From assembly GCA_003218945.1 (NCBI GenBank), contig QHPE01000151.1:13445-72140 (forward strand): DNA of 58,696 bases. The letters are read 5' to 3'. Both the position numbers and the translations under genes were made by a program. Below the pieces are notes generated by a model. That model worked only from the letters and a program-made list of their open reading frames with translations, had not been told where the DNA came from and made no database searches. Below are positions 43,492-51,194 of this stretch, piece by piece (the first letter of the stretch is position 1; each line of letters begins with the position of its first letter). Source of the DNA: Verrucomicrobiota bacterium. Its GTDB lineage: Bacteria > Verrucomicrobiota > Verrucomicrobiia > Chthoniobacterales > UBA10450.

Positions 43492-44214
43492 ATGCGGTTC
43501 GCAATTTTCAGTGACATTCACTCTAATCTTGAGGCGCTGGAAGCTGTAGTGGCCGACGCGCGTCGACGCAGGTGCACGCACTTTGTCTGCCTCGGCGACG
43601 TGGTTGGTTACAACGCAAATCCCAGCGAATGCATCGAAGTTATCCGCAAGCTCGATTGCCCGGTGGTAAAAGGTAATCACGACGAGCAGGCAGCTTTGCC
43701 CGCGTCATCGGAACGTTTCAATGAACTTGCCGAACGCGCCATCGATTGGACGCGCGAACGCCTGAGTGAGCAGGACAAGGAATGGTTAGGCAGTCTGCCC
43801 TTGCAACGCCAGGTGCACGATTTCACGATCGTGCACGCCACCCTCGATACGCCCGGGCAATGGGGCTACGTGTTCAACAATCTCGATGCCGTCGCGAGTT
43901 TCACATATCAGCGCACGGCCGTTTGTTTCTTCGGCCACACCCATGTGCCGATGGTATTCGTGCGCGACGAAGGCGTGCGACGTGAGGCCGCCGAGCACAT
44001 TCGCATCGAACCGGCAAAAAAATATTTCATCAACGCAGGCAGCGTCGGGCAACCGCGCGACGGCAACTGGCGCGCAGCTTATTGCATTTACGACGTGGAG
44101 AACAAATTCGTCGAGTTGTTGCGGCTAAAATACGATCTGGCGACCGCGCAAAAGAAAATCGCGAAGGTTGGTCTGCCGCGGCTCTTAGCAGAGCGCCTTG
44201 CGATGGGCCGCTGA
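43492..44214 (+). CDS. Metallophosphoesterase (YfcE/MJ0936-like)
   Basis: 240-residue calcineurin-like phosphoesterase. All metal-binding motifs are visible: FSDIHSN (residues 5-11), CLGDVVGYNANP near 35, VKGNHDEQA near 57, and FFGHTHVPMVF near 145, followed by NAGSVGQPRDG. Probably a small-nucleotide or phosphodiester phosphatase; substrate unknown. Convergent with ispD across a hairpin element. Confidence 0.92.
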   Translation: MRFAIFSDIHSNLEALEAVVADARRRRCTHFVCLGDVVGYNANPSECIEVIRKLDCPVVKGNHDEQAALPASSERFNELAERAIDWTRERLSEQDKEWLGSLPLQRQVHDFTIVHATLDTPGQWGYVFNNLDAVASFTYQRTAVCFFGHTHVPMVFVRDEGVRREAAEHIRIEPAKKYFINAGSVGQPRDGNWRAAYCIYDVENKFVELLRLKYDLATAQKKIAKVGLPRLLAERLAMGR

Positions 44215-44231
44215 GCACATTAACCGCGGCG

Positions 44232-44307
44232 GTAGGGCGGGCAGTCCCCTGCACGCCGCCATCAATTTCGCCATTCACTACGGCGCGCACGGAGTGACGC
44301 GCCCTAC
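44232..44307. repeat. GTAG...CTAC element between convergent genes
   Basis: GTAGGGC (44232-44238) and GCCCTAC (44301-44307) bound a GC-rich interior with GGCGGGC and GGCGCGC runs. The right end supplies the ispD stop codon (TAG on the minus strand, 44306-44304). Confidence 0.7.
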
Positions 44308-44993
44308 CTACGATGGTTCACTCGCTCACGGAGAACAAATTCCGCGATTGGCAAATCGCGCGGATAAGTGATTTTGAAATTGAAATCGTCATTGAGGACG
44401 AGCGCGATTTTGTGGCCGAGTCGCGCGACCGCGGATACTTCGTCGGTGACCAAAATATTTTCTTTGTAAACGGCGTCGTAGGCGCCCTCAATCAACTTTC
44501 GATCGAAAATCTGTGGCGTTTGCATCGAGTAAAGTTCATCCCGATCGACCGAACCAACGACGAGAAGATTGGCGTCTGCCCGTTTTAATGTGTCGCTGAC
44601 TGGCTGTGCCAACGTGGCTGCGCCATGAATTCGACATTGTTGGAACGTGCGTTCGATCTGGTCCGGCGTAATCAAAGGGCGGGCCGCGTCGTGAACGGCG
44701 ACGCATGTCGCGCGCCTGTGTATCCCGCTTAAGCCGGCGCGAACCGAATCCTGCCGCCGGTCGCCGCCGCGGACAATAGAGCGGACTTTCTTCAAACCCG
44801 CATCGGCAGTGAGTTTTCTGATTTCGTCATGCCGCTCTTCCTGCGCGACGACGATGATTTCATTGACGGAAGTTGCGCGGTCGAACGCGCGCATTGAATG
44901 AGCGAGCACGAATTCGCCCGCGATTACGGCGAACAATTTATCGAATCCCATGCGCTGGCTGCTACCGCCGGCGACGATGAGAGCGCTTAGCAT
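44304..44993 (-). CDS. ispD: 2-C-methyl-D-erythritol 4-phosphate cytidylyltransferase
   Basis: 229-residue enzyme of the MEP isoprenoid pathway, making CDP-methylerythritol. Features: nucleotide-binding loop IVAGGSSQRMGFDKLFAVIA near residue 6, GGDRRQDSVRAGLSGI near 75, VAVHDAARPLITPDQIE near 98, and YSMQTPQIFDRKLIEGAYDA near 155, all family signatures. C-terminus ends RVNHRR at the hairpin element. No ispF follows; other pathway genes are elsewhere. Confidence 0.95.
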   Translation of the reverse strand: MLSALIVAGGSSQRMGFDKLFAVIAGEFVLAHSMRAFDRATSVNEIIVVAQEERHDEIRKLTADAGLKKVRSIVRGGDRRQDSVRAGLSGIHRRATCVAVHDAARPLITPDQIERTFQQCRIHGAATLAQPVSDTLKRADANLLVVGSVDRDELYSMQTPQIFDRKLIEGAYDAVYKENILVTDEVSAVARLGHKIALVLNDDFNFKITYPRDLPIAEFVLRERVNHRR

Positions 44994-45015
44994 AAAGTTG
45001 AAGCGTTAAAACGTC

Positions 45016-45057
45016 GAAGCGTTGAAGCGGCGACTATTGTTTACACTTCAACGCTTC
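45016..45057. repeat. Perfect 12-bp inverted repeat between ispD and yqeY
   Basis: GAAGCGTTGAAG (45016-45027) and CTTCAACGCTTC (45046-45057), 18-base spacer. The surrounding gap (44994-45063) is filled with the same motif in degenerate form. Possible terminator of yqeY transcription. Confidence 0.7.
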
Positions 45058-45063
45058 AACGAA

Positions 45064-45516
45064 TCACGAAAGCTGTTTTTGCACTTCTGCACTCAGCGTT
45101 TTGCCATCCGCGCGGCCACCTACCTTCGCCTGCAATGCTTTCATCACTATGCCCATCTGCCCTTTCGACGTGGCGCCAGTCTCGGCAATTGTTTGTTGCA
45201 CGACCTCTGTCAGTTCGTCTGCGCTGATCGCCTGCGGCAGATAACTGTTCAAAATCGCCAGCTCTTCTTTTTCTTTTTCTGCCAGTTCGGTGCGCCCGCC
45301 CCCTTCAAAACTCTCGATCGAATCGTGGCGTTGCTTCGCTTGTTTGCGAATCACCTGGACTACTTCTGCATCACTGAGCTCGGCTTCCGCGCCGGATTTT
45401 GCGATTGCTGCGTATTTCAACGCGGACTTAAGCATGCGCAGCACTCCCAGCTTCGTCGCGTCTTTGGCGCGCATCGCCTCTTTTAGGTCCGAGTCCACTC
45501 TTTCTTGCAAGGTCAT
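45064..45516 (-). CDS. YqeY/GatB-domain protein
   Basis: 150-residue cytosolic helical protein of the YqeY family, related to the tail domain of GatB amidotransferase. It opens MTLQERVDSDLKEAMRAKDA, has LGVLRMLKSALKYAAIAKSG, VQVIRKQAKQRHDSIESFEG and the C-terminal GQMGIVMKALQAKVGGRADG with KTLSAEVQKQL. Start at ATG 45516; an upstream TTG at 45525 is less likely. Role poorly known; some homologues act on tRNA-linked steps. Confidence 0.88.
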   Translation of the reverse strand: MTLQERVDSDLKEAMRAKDATKLGVLRMLKSALKYAAIAKSGAEAELSDAEVVQVIRKQAKQRHDSIESFEGGGRTELAEKEKEELAILNSYLPQAISADELTEVVQQTIAETGATSKGQMGIVMKALQAKVGGRADGKTLSAEVQKQLS

Positions 45517-45644
45517 ACCGGACAACTACGACGACCGAACCGAATTGTCGATGACGGCCAAAAGCGACGCGAGCACGCGTGCGCACTCCCAATTCGGCGA
45601 GGACAGCCATCGAGCTCGCAGAGCTCGATCTTTCGTGAATCAAT

Positions 45645-46574
45645 TTACGAAAGTACCGCACCGCATTCGCGAATCGATTCAGGGCCACTAACGGAAGTAA
45701 CCTGAATGCTCCGGTTCATATGTTTCAATAAACCCGCCAGCACGGTTCCCGGGCCGAGCTCAATGAAAAAGTCACAGCCGAGGTGGATCAGGCGCTGCAT
45801 GCAATCTGTCCATCGCACCGTGCCCGTAACTTGATCGCGAAGTGTCTGCCGGATTTCTTGGGGCATCTTTACTTCTTCGCCGGTCACATTGCTGATCACG
45901 GCGAAATCCGGCGATTGCATCGGTAGATCGGCAAGCACTCTCTCCAACTTCACGTAGGCACTTTCCATAAGGCGCGAATGATACGCGCCGGCAACGTTGA
46001 GCATCATCGCGCGACCAATACCGTATTCCTTCGCAACACCGACAGCGGTTTCCACCCTCGCCACCTCCCCGGAAATAACGATCTGGTTAGGCGCATTGAT
46101 GTTGGCGATGTCAACATCTTCATCCGCGGCGAGCTGGCGCACATCATTTTCCAATCCACCAATCATAGCGGCCATCCCGCCTTGCGTAGTTGCACATGCC
46201 TCGTCCATGAATTCGCCGCGCTTTTGCACAAGCCTTAGACCCGTCGCGAAATCAAAAGTGCCCCCCGCAGCGTGGGCAGTGAGTTCCCCTAACGACAGGC
46301 CGGCTGCGCCGCCGACGTCAAAGTCGCCGAATACGTCGCGCAACGCTGCCAATGCAGCCAGCCCGTGAACGTAAAGCGCCGGCTGACAATTTGAAGTTTT
46401 AGTCAATTCCTCGATCGGCCCGTTCCACGCGATTTCGCTCAGATTTCGACCGAGAATTTCGTCTGCATGTCGAAACAAATCCGCCGCGACAGGAAACTGC
46501 TCGGCAAGGTCGTGTCCCATCCCGACGCATTGCGTGCCCTGACCGGCGAAAAGTAATGCGATTTTTTTTGCCAT
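45645..46574 (-). CDS. fabD: Malonyl-CoA:ACP transacylase
   Basis: 309-residue enzyme loading malonate on acyl carrier protein for fatty acid synthesis. Motifs: LLFAGQGTQCVGMGHDL near residue 7, the nucleophile Ser in AGLSLGELTAHAAGG near 92 (G-x-S-x-G), the catalytic His in NVAGAYHSRLMESAY near 198, and ELGPGTVLAGLLK near 272. Normal length. No other fab genes are in the window. Stands alone upstream of, and divergent from, the nuo operon. Confidence 0.95.
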   Translation of the reverse strand: MAKKIALLFAGQGTQCVGMGHDLAEQFPVAADLFRHADEILGRNLSEIAWNGPIEELTKTSNCQPALYVHGLAALAALRDVFGDFDVGGAAGLSLGELTAHAAGGTFDFATGLRLVQKRGEFMDEACATTQGGMAAMIGGLENDVRQLAADEDVDIANINAPNQIVISGEVARVETAVGVAKEYGIGRAMMLNVAGAYHSRLMESAYVKLERVLADLPMQSPDFAVISNVTGEEVKMPQEIRQTLRDQVTGTVRWTDCMQRLIHLGCDFFIELGPGTVLAGLLKHMNRSIQVTSVSGPESIRECGAVLS

Positions 46575-46631
46575 ATGGCAACGTAGTTAACCGTGTTTCT
46601 CCACGGGCGCGAGTGCGGCTTTCTGATCTCT

Positions 46632-46778
46632 GGGGAGCACAGGCTGCCGCCTGTTCTTTTCGGTAGCGTGCCGCACAGCTCATCGAACGTTCATTACTAA
46701 ATCGTCCTGACATGCGTCGCGAGGAGTTCGCGGCAAGCTGCCGCGAACAACGGGCTGGCAGCCTGTGCTTTCCAGAAT
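46632..46778. repeat. Nested inverted repeats between fabD and nuoD
   Basis: Outer arms GGGGAGCACAGGCTGCCGCC (left) and GGCTGGCAGCCTGTGCTTTC (right) are nearly complementary, about 100 bp apart. Inside is a perfect hairpin with 10-bp arms GTTCGCGGCA and TGCCGCGAAC around an AGC loop (46726-46748). Lies in the divergent control region of fabD and the nuo operon. Confidence 0.7.
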
Positions 46779-46836
46779 TACGCTTGCGCGATGACTTCCA
46801 CTCGCCAGCATAAACCGCAAGGTTCTAACTCCTTCC

Positions 46837-48096
46837 ATGCCATTCACGACCCGCGAGATTGAATCACCGGACCCGGTCACGCGTGTCGCCGCGTCCGACG
46901 CCGCACTGCGCGAAACGGGCGAGGATGACATCGGCGAGAAGATTGTGCTCAATATGGGGCCGTCGCATCCGGCCACGCATGGCGTTTTGCGGCTCATACT
47001 CGAGCTGGATGGCGAGATCATCACTAAGGCCACGCCCGACGTTGGGTTTCTTCATCGCGGCGACGAGAAAATCGCCGAGAACATGCAGTACAACCAATTC
47101 GTGCCGTACACCGACCGTCTCGATTATCTCGCACCCCTCTCAAATAACGTGGCCTACGCGCTTGCGGTGGAAAAGCTGATGGGCTGGGACATTCCGCCGC
47201 GCGGAAAGGCAATCCGCACGATTTGTTGCGAAACGTCGCGCATCTCCTCGCATCTGCTTGGACTCGGCGCGATGGCGCTCGATCTCGGTGCGATGTCGGT
47301 CTTCCTCTACACGTTCACCGAACGCGAAAAACTCTATAACCTTTTCGAGCTCCTTACAGGTGCGCGATTCACCACGTCATACACGCGCGTGGGCGGACAA
47401 ATCCGCGATCTCCCAGGGACCTTTATCCCGCAACTTAGAAAATTCCTCGACGATTTCCGCCCGAATCTTGACGAATGCGACAAGTTACTGACCCGGAACA
47501 AGATTTTTGTCGATCGTACCAAGGACATCGGCGTCATTTCGAAAGACCGCGCGATCGCGTATGCGATTTCCGGGCCGAACCTCCGGGGGAGCGGAGTCGA
47601 TCACGATTTGCGACGCAAACATCCGTATCTCGATTACGACCAATACGACTTCGACGTCGTGATGGGCACTTCAGGCGATTGCTACGATCGCTATCTGGTG
47701 CGCCTCGAGGAAATGCGCCAGAGCGCACGCATTTTGGAGCAAGTCATCGATAAACTGCCCAGCGGCCCAATTAATGTTTCGAATTGGAAAAATATGACGC
47801 CACCAAAATCACGAGTGATGACAAAGATGGAAGAACTGATTCATCATTTTATTGTGGTAACCGAAGGGCTCGACGCGCCGCCGGGCGAAGTCTATTTCGC
47901 AGCTGAAAATCCGAAAGGCGAGCTTGGGTTTTACCTCAACAGCAGAGGAGGCGGCGTCCCATATCGATTGAAGATTCGCGCCCCCTCATTTGTGAATCTC
48001 AGCATCCTGCCGGGGCTGTTACCCGGCTGCCTGGTCAGCGACGTGCCGGCCGTGCTCGGCAGTCTGGACTTCGTAATGGGCGAATGCGATAGATGA
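46837..48096 (+). CDS. nuoD: NADH-quinone oxidoreductase subunit D
   Basis: 419-residue 49-kDa-type subunit of complex I, forming the quinone site with NuoB. It opens with a 35-residue lead, then the conserved VLNMGPSHPATHGVLRLILE, GFLHRGDEKIAEN, PYTDRLDYLAPLSNNVAY, and the C-terminal YRLKIRAPSFVNLSILPGLL and GSLDFVMGECDR. First nuo gene here; nuoA, B and C are absent, fabD being next on the left, so the complex I genes are split in this genome. Confidence 0.96.
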   Translation: MPFTTREIESPDPVTRVAASDAALRETGEDDIGEKIVLNMGPSHPATHGVLRLILELDGEIITKATPDVGFLHRGDEKIAENMQYNQFVPYTDRLDYLAPLSNNVAYALAVEKLMGWDIPPRGKAIRTICCETSRISSHLLGLGAMALDLGAMSVFLYTFTEREKLYNLFELLTGARFTTSYTRVGGQIRDLPGTFIPQLRKFLDDFRPNLDECDKLLTRNKIFVDRTKDIGVISKDRAIAYAISGPNLRGSGVDHDLRRKHPYLDYDQYDFDVVMGTSGDCYDRYLVRLEEMRQSARILEQVIDKLPSGPINVSNWKNMTPPKSRVMTKMEELIHHFIVVTEGLDAPPGEVYFAAENPKGELGFYLNSRGGGVPYRLKIRAPSFVNLSILPGLLPGCLVSDVPAVLGSLDFVMGECDR

Positions 48097-48102
48097 AAGA
48101 CG

Positions 48103-48316
48103 AATGACGAAGGAATCCAAATGATGAATGACGAACACGGAGTTCTGTCATTCCGAGCGAATTCGAGGCTGCAACTCAGCGGACGAAGTCCGCGAGGCCA
48201 GGCTTTCAATCCCCCAACGGCACTCTCGGTAATGCCACGGGATCCTTCGACTCCGCTACGCTGCACTCAGGATGACGATTCGGCATTCAAGCGTCGTCAT
48301 TCCTTCGTCATTCGTC
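48103..48316. repeat. Long-spaced inverted repeat between nuoD and the BamE-like gene
   Basis: GACGAATGACGAAGGAAT near 48103-48120 and its exact reverse complement near 48299-48316 enclose about 180 bp. Short TTCGTCATTCGTCATT runs follow. The interior includes GATCCTTCGACTCCGCTACG, a non-coding-looking stretch. Part of a separate motif family seen again at 57.65 kb. Confidence 0.7.
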
Positions 48317-48339
48317 ATTTGTCATTCGTAATTCGACTC

Positions 48340-48597
48340 ATGCTCGTGCTTATACTCGTGCTCGGGCTCGACAGCTGTTCCAGTAAACGCTTCACCAAGG
48401 CGAATGTCGATCAGGTGACGGAGGGGATGTCTAGAAAACAGGTGGAATCAATTCTTGGCCCGCCGACTTCGCTTGCCAACGAAGATTTGGTGATCATGAA
48501 GAAAACAACTTACGTTTATCGTCAGGGCAAAGACATGGTTACCATCGTTTTTAAAGACGATAAAGTGCAGTCGAAAGACAGCACGCTGTCAGATTGA
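48340..48597 (+). CDS. BamE/SmpA-like small lipoprotein
   Basis: 85-residue lipoprotein from ATG 48340 (MLVLILVLGLDSCSSKRF); the lipobox is LDSC with Cys near residue 13. The mature part, FTKANVDQVTEGMSRKQVES and ILGPPTSLANEDLVIMKKTT plus TYVYRQGKDMVTIVF, has the SmpA/OmlA fold pattern (helix G-M-S-x-x-x-V, G-P-P). BamE helps outer-membrane protein assembly; this short homologue lies unusually inside the nuo operon. The reading frame is open further upstream through repeat sequence. Confidence 0.78.
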   Translation: MLVLILVLGLDSCSSKRFTKANVDQVTEGMSRKQVESILGPPTSLANEDLVIMKKTTYVYRQGKDMVTIVFKDDKVQSKDSTLSD

Positions 48598-48616
48598 ATC
48601 CGTCTTAGGATTTGTG

Positions 48617-48670
48617 CGCTGTCCTCAGCGCAGTTCGCAAACGATCCGATGGATTCCGCTGAGGACAGCG
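48617..48670. repeat. Perfect 14-bp inverted repeat before nuoEF
   Basis: CGCTGTCCTCAGCG (48617-48630) and CGCTGAGGACAGCG (48657-48670), 26-base spacer, just after the BamE-like gene and 58 bp before the nuoEF start. Confidence 0.8.
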
Positions 48671-48727
48671 AAGCCCGCAGCGTCCGCGCGATTTGCGGCG
48701 CATCACTGCGGTGAGCTAGGTTCGCTG

Positions 48728-50725
48728 ATGCCAAACTCGACGACCATCTCGGTGCCCGCCCAACTGGAGCGCAGGATGGACGACGCCATTGCGCATTATC
48801 CACGTGAACACCGTCGAAGTGCCGCCATGCCGCTGCTGCATTTATGGCAGGAACACTTCGGGTTCGTTAGCGGTGAAGCCAGTGTCTGGATTGCTGAAAA
48901 ACTTGGTTTGCAGCCGATCAATATTCTCGAATTGGTCACTTTTTATCCGATGTTTCGCCAGCACCCGGCCGGCAAAACGCACATTCGAGTCTGCCGCACG
49001 CTTAGTTGTGCGATGGCCGGCGGGCTCGAGCTAATGGAAAATCTGTGCACGGCGCTCGGAATCCAGCGGCCGACTGATGGGGAAGAAATGCATCATCCCA
49101 TCGCGGTCAGCGCCGACGGGAATTACAGTGTTGAATTCGTAGAATGTCTGGCCAGTTGCCACACCGCGCCAGTATGCATGGTTGGGGAAGAACTGCACGA
49201 GAAGGTAAATCCAGAATCCGCAGCCGAGCTGCTCGGCAATCGGGAATCCGAAGCCGGAAATCAGCAATTGCAATGGCCGCCGCATCCGATTGAACGCCGT
49301 CTGGTTTACAAAAACATCGGACGCCCTAGTTGGACCACCGACATCGATTGTTACCTGCGCGAAGGCGGTTACGAACAATTAAAACAAGCGTTGACTCTGT
49401 CGCGAGATGAGATCGTCAACAAAGTCAAAAACTCGGGACTCCGCGGCCGCGGCGGCGCGGGTTTCTCCTGCGGCTTGAAATGGAGCTTTATCAGGCCGGA
49501 CGAAAAGCGGCCGGTCTATTTGATCTGCAACGCCGACGAATCCGAGCCGGGCACGTTTAAAGACCGCTACATAATTCATGAAGATCCGCACCAATTGCTC
49601 GAAGGAATGTTTATCTCTTGTTATGCACTTAATGCGAACACCGCCTATATCTACATACGCGGCGAATTCCCAGAGGGCGCGAAAATCCTCGAGCGCGCCA
49701 TTGAGGAAGCGCGGCAGCACAATTTCCTTGGAAAAAACATTCTTGGCTCGGGGTTCGATGTCGAGATTTACGTTCATCGCGGAGCAGGCGCCTACATTTG
49801 CGGCGAGGAAACAGGTCTAATCGAATCGCTCGAGGGCAAACGCGGGTATCCGCGGATTAAACCACCGTATTTCCCGGCCGTGCTCGGTCTCTATATGTGT
49901 CCGACCATCGTGAACAACGTGGAGACGCTTTGTAACATTAAACACATTGTGGCGATAGGCGGCGCGGAGTATGCCCGGCTAGGTCGGCCTAACAACACCG
50001 GCACCCGAGTTCTGTGCGTCAGCGGCGACGTTCAACGCCCCGGCTACTTCGAAATCGAAGTCGGCGCGCTGACGATGGGTCAGTTAATTTATCAGATGGC
50101 CGGCGGTCTGCGACCCGGCAGGAAACTAAAAGCGGTCATTCCGGGCGGCAGTTCCGCGAAAGTCTTGCGTGCCGATGAGCGCTTTAAACTGAAGGAAAGA
50201 CAGGCTGACGGCTCGACAATCGAACGCGAAATCTCGATCGACGATATTCCGATGGATTTCGACTCCCTGGCAGCCGCAGGCTCAATGGCCGGTTCCGGCG
50301 GCGTGATCGTGCTGGACGATTCGCGCGACATGGTTTGGGCGCTGAACAACATCAACAAGTTTTACGCGCACGAGAGCTGCGGCCAATGCACACCGTGCCG
50401 GGAAGGGTCGCTTTGGATGCAAAAAATCACCGATCGCATGCTGCGCGGCGGCGGCGTAGTGGAAGATCCGGAAACATTGAAAACTATCGGCGACAACATC
50501 GCGGGACGGACCATTTGCGCCTTCGGCGAGGCATGCGCTTGGCCGACGCAAAGTTTTGTCGGAAAATTTCCGGAAGAATTTGCGGGGCGCGCGCACAAGC
50601 CGCTTCCCCCACCCCTGCCGCCCGAATACACCCCCGAAGAGTTGATCGATAAAGAATCGATTCCCACGGTCCCCATGGCGCATGACCCCGGCTGGGAAAA
50701 AGCCGGAGCAAAAGGAACGATCTGA
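48728..50725 (+). CDS. nuoEF: NADH-quinone oxidoreductase subunits E and F fused
   Basis: 665-residue protein joining two complex I subunits. Residues 1-165 are NuoE: FVSGEASVWIAEKLGLQPIN, then the 2Fe-2S cysteines of CRTLSC (89, 94) and ECLASCHTAPVC (140, 144). A linker of about 25 residues (GNRESEAGNQQLQWPPHPIE) leads into NuoF: FMN loop GLRGRGGAGFSCGLKWSFI near 240, NADH-binding ICNADESEPGTFKDR, and 4Fe-4S ligands SCGQCTPCREG near 550 plus a later Cys. In E. coli and most bacteria E and F are separate. The fused protein brings the entry modules together in one chain. Start ATG 48728; frame open to 48614. Confidence 0.93.
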   Translation: MPNSTTISVPAQLERRMDDAIAHYPREHRRSAAMPLLHLWQEHFGFVSGEASVWIAEKLGLQPINILELVTFYPMFRQHPAGKTHIRVCRTLSCAMAGGLELMENLCTALGIQRPTDGEEMHHPIAVSADGNYSVEFVECLASCHTAPVCMVGEELHEKVNPESAAELLGNRESEAGNQQLQWPPHPIERRLVYKNIGRPSWTTDIDCYLREGGYEQLKQALTLSRDEIVNKVKNSGLRGRGGAGFSCGLKWSFIRPDEKRPVYLICNADESEPGTFKDRYIIHEDPHQLLEGMFISCYALNANTAYIYIRGEFPEGAKILERAIEEARQHNFLGKNILGSGFDVEIYVHRGAGAYICGEETGLIESLEGKRGYPRIKPPYFPAVLGLYMCPTIVNNVETLCNIKHIVAIGGAEYARLGRPNNTGTRVLCVSGDVQRPGYFEIEVGALTMGQLIYQMAGGLRPGRKLKAVIPGGSSAKVLRADERFKLKERQADGSTIEREISIDDIPMDFDSLAAAGSMAGSGGVIVLDDSRDMVWALNNINKFYAHESCGQCTPCREGSLWMQKITDRMLRGGGVVEDPETLKTIGDNIAGRTICAFGEACAWPTQSFVGKFPEEFAGRAHKPLPPPLPPEYTPEELIDKESIPTVPMAHDPGWEKAGAKGTI

Positions 50726-50730
50726 ATACG

Positions 50731-51189
50731 AATCTGGAAACCAGGAATCCAAGAATGGAACTACAAAACAAAAATCTCACCGAGCGAATCATTTCCGCCG
50801 CTATTCGCGTTCACAAGGAGCTTGGTCCTGAGTTTTTGGAGGCCATGTACGAGGAGGCTTTGGCGATTGAATTGACTGCTGCTGGCTTAGCGTTTGAGCG
50901 ACAAAAGCTATTGCCGGTGTTTTATCGGGAGCACCTGATTGGCGAACACCGACTCGATTTTCTAGTGGAGGGCAAGGGGATTGTGGAGCTCAAAGCGATT
51001 AGCGCGCTTGAGGACATCCACTTTGCAATTGTTCGGTCTTATCTAAAGGCAGCAAACCTGCAGGATGCACTAGTGCTAAACTTCGCAAGCTTGAGGCTGA
51101 TTGTGAAGCGCGTCGGGCGCGAATACCATCCAATGACCAAAGGAGAAGATCTTGTCCTGTAATCTTCCTGGTTTCCTGGATTCCAGATT
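50731..51189. repeat. Inverted repeat enclosing the GxxExxY gene
   Basis: Left arm AATCTGGAAACCAGGAATCC (from 50731) and right arm GGTTTCCTGGATTCCAGATT (to 51189) are complementary at 22 of 25 positions. The left arm runs into the ATG of the enclosed gene. The same motif family recurs, without a gene inside, at 54082-54148. Confidence 0.8.
50755..51162 (+). CDS. GxxExxY-domain protein
   Basis: 135-residue protein of the GxxExxY family, named for its G-x-x-x-L-E-x-x-Y stretch, here GPEFLEAMYEEALAIELTAA. The fold is PDDEXK-nuclease-like, with VFYREHLIGEHRLDFLVEGK (an R-x-D with E in VELKAI, about residue 80) as candidate catalytic residues. Role unknown; such genes occur in many copies in soil and environmental genomes and are suspected to be mobile. 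It sits between nuoEF and nuoG, in the same direction, inside an inverted repeat, and is not related to complex I. Probably an inserted cassette. Confidence 0.88.
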   Translation: MELQNKNLTERIISAAIRVHKELGPEFLEAMYEEALAIELTAAGLAFERQKLLPVFYREHLIGEHRLDFLVEGKGIVELKAISALEDIHFAIVRSYLKAANLQDALVLNFASLRLIVKRVGREYHPMTKGEDLVL

Positions 51190-51194
51190 AAATC

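Noticed and set aside
50731-51189. IS element or integron cassette around GxxExxY
   Set aside because: No transposase, integrase, attC-like site or target duplication could be seen; only the inverted arms, so it is reported as a possible cassette, not as an IS.
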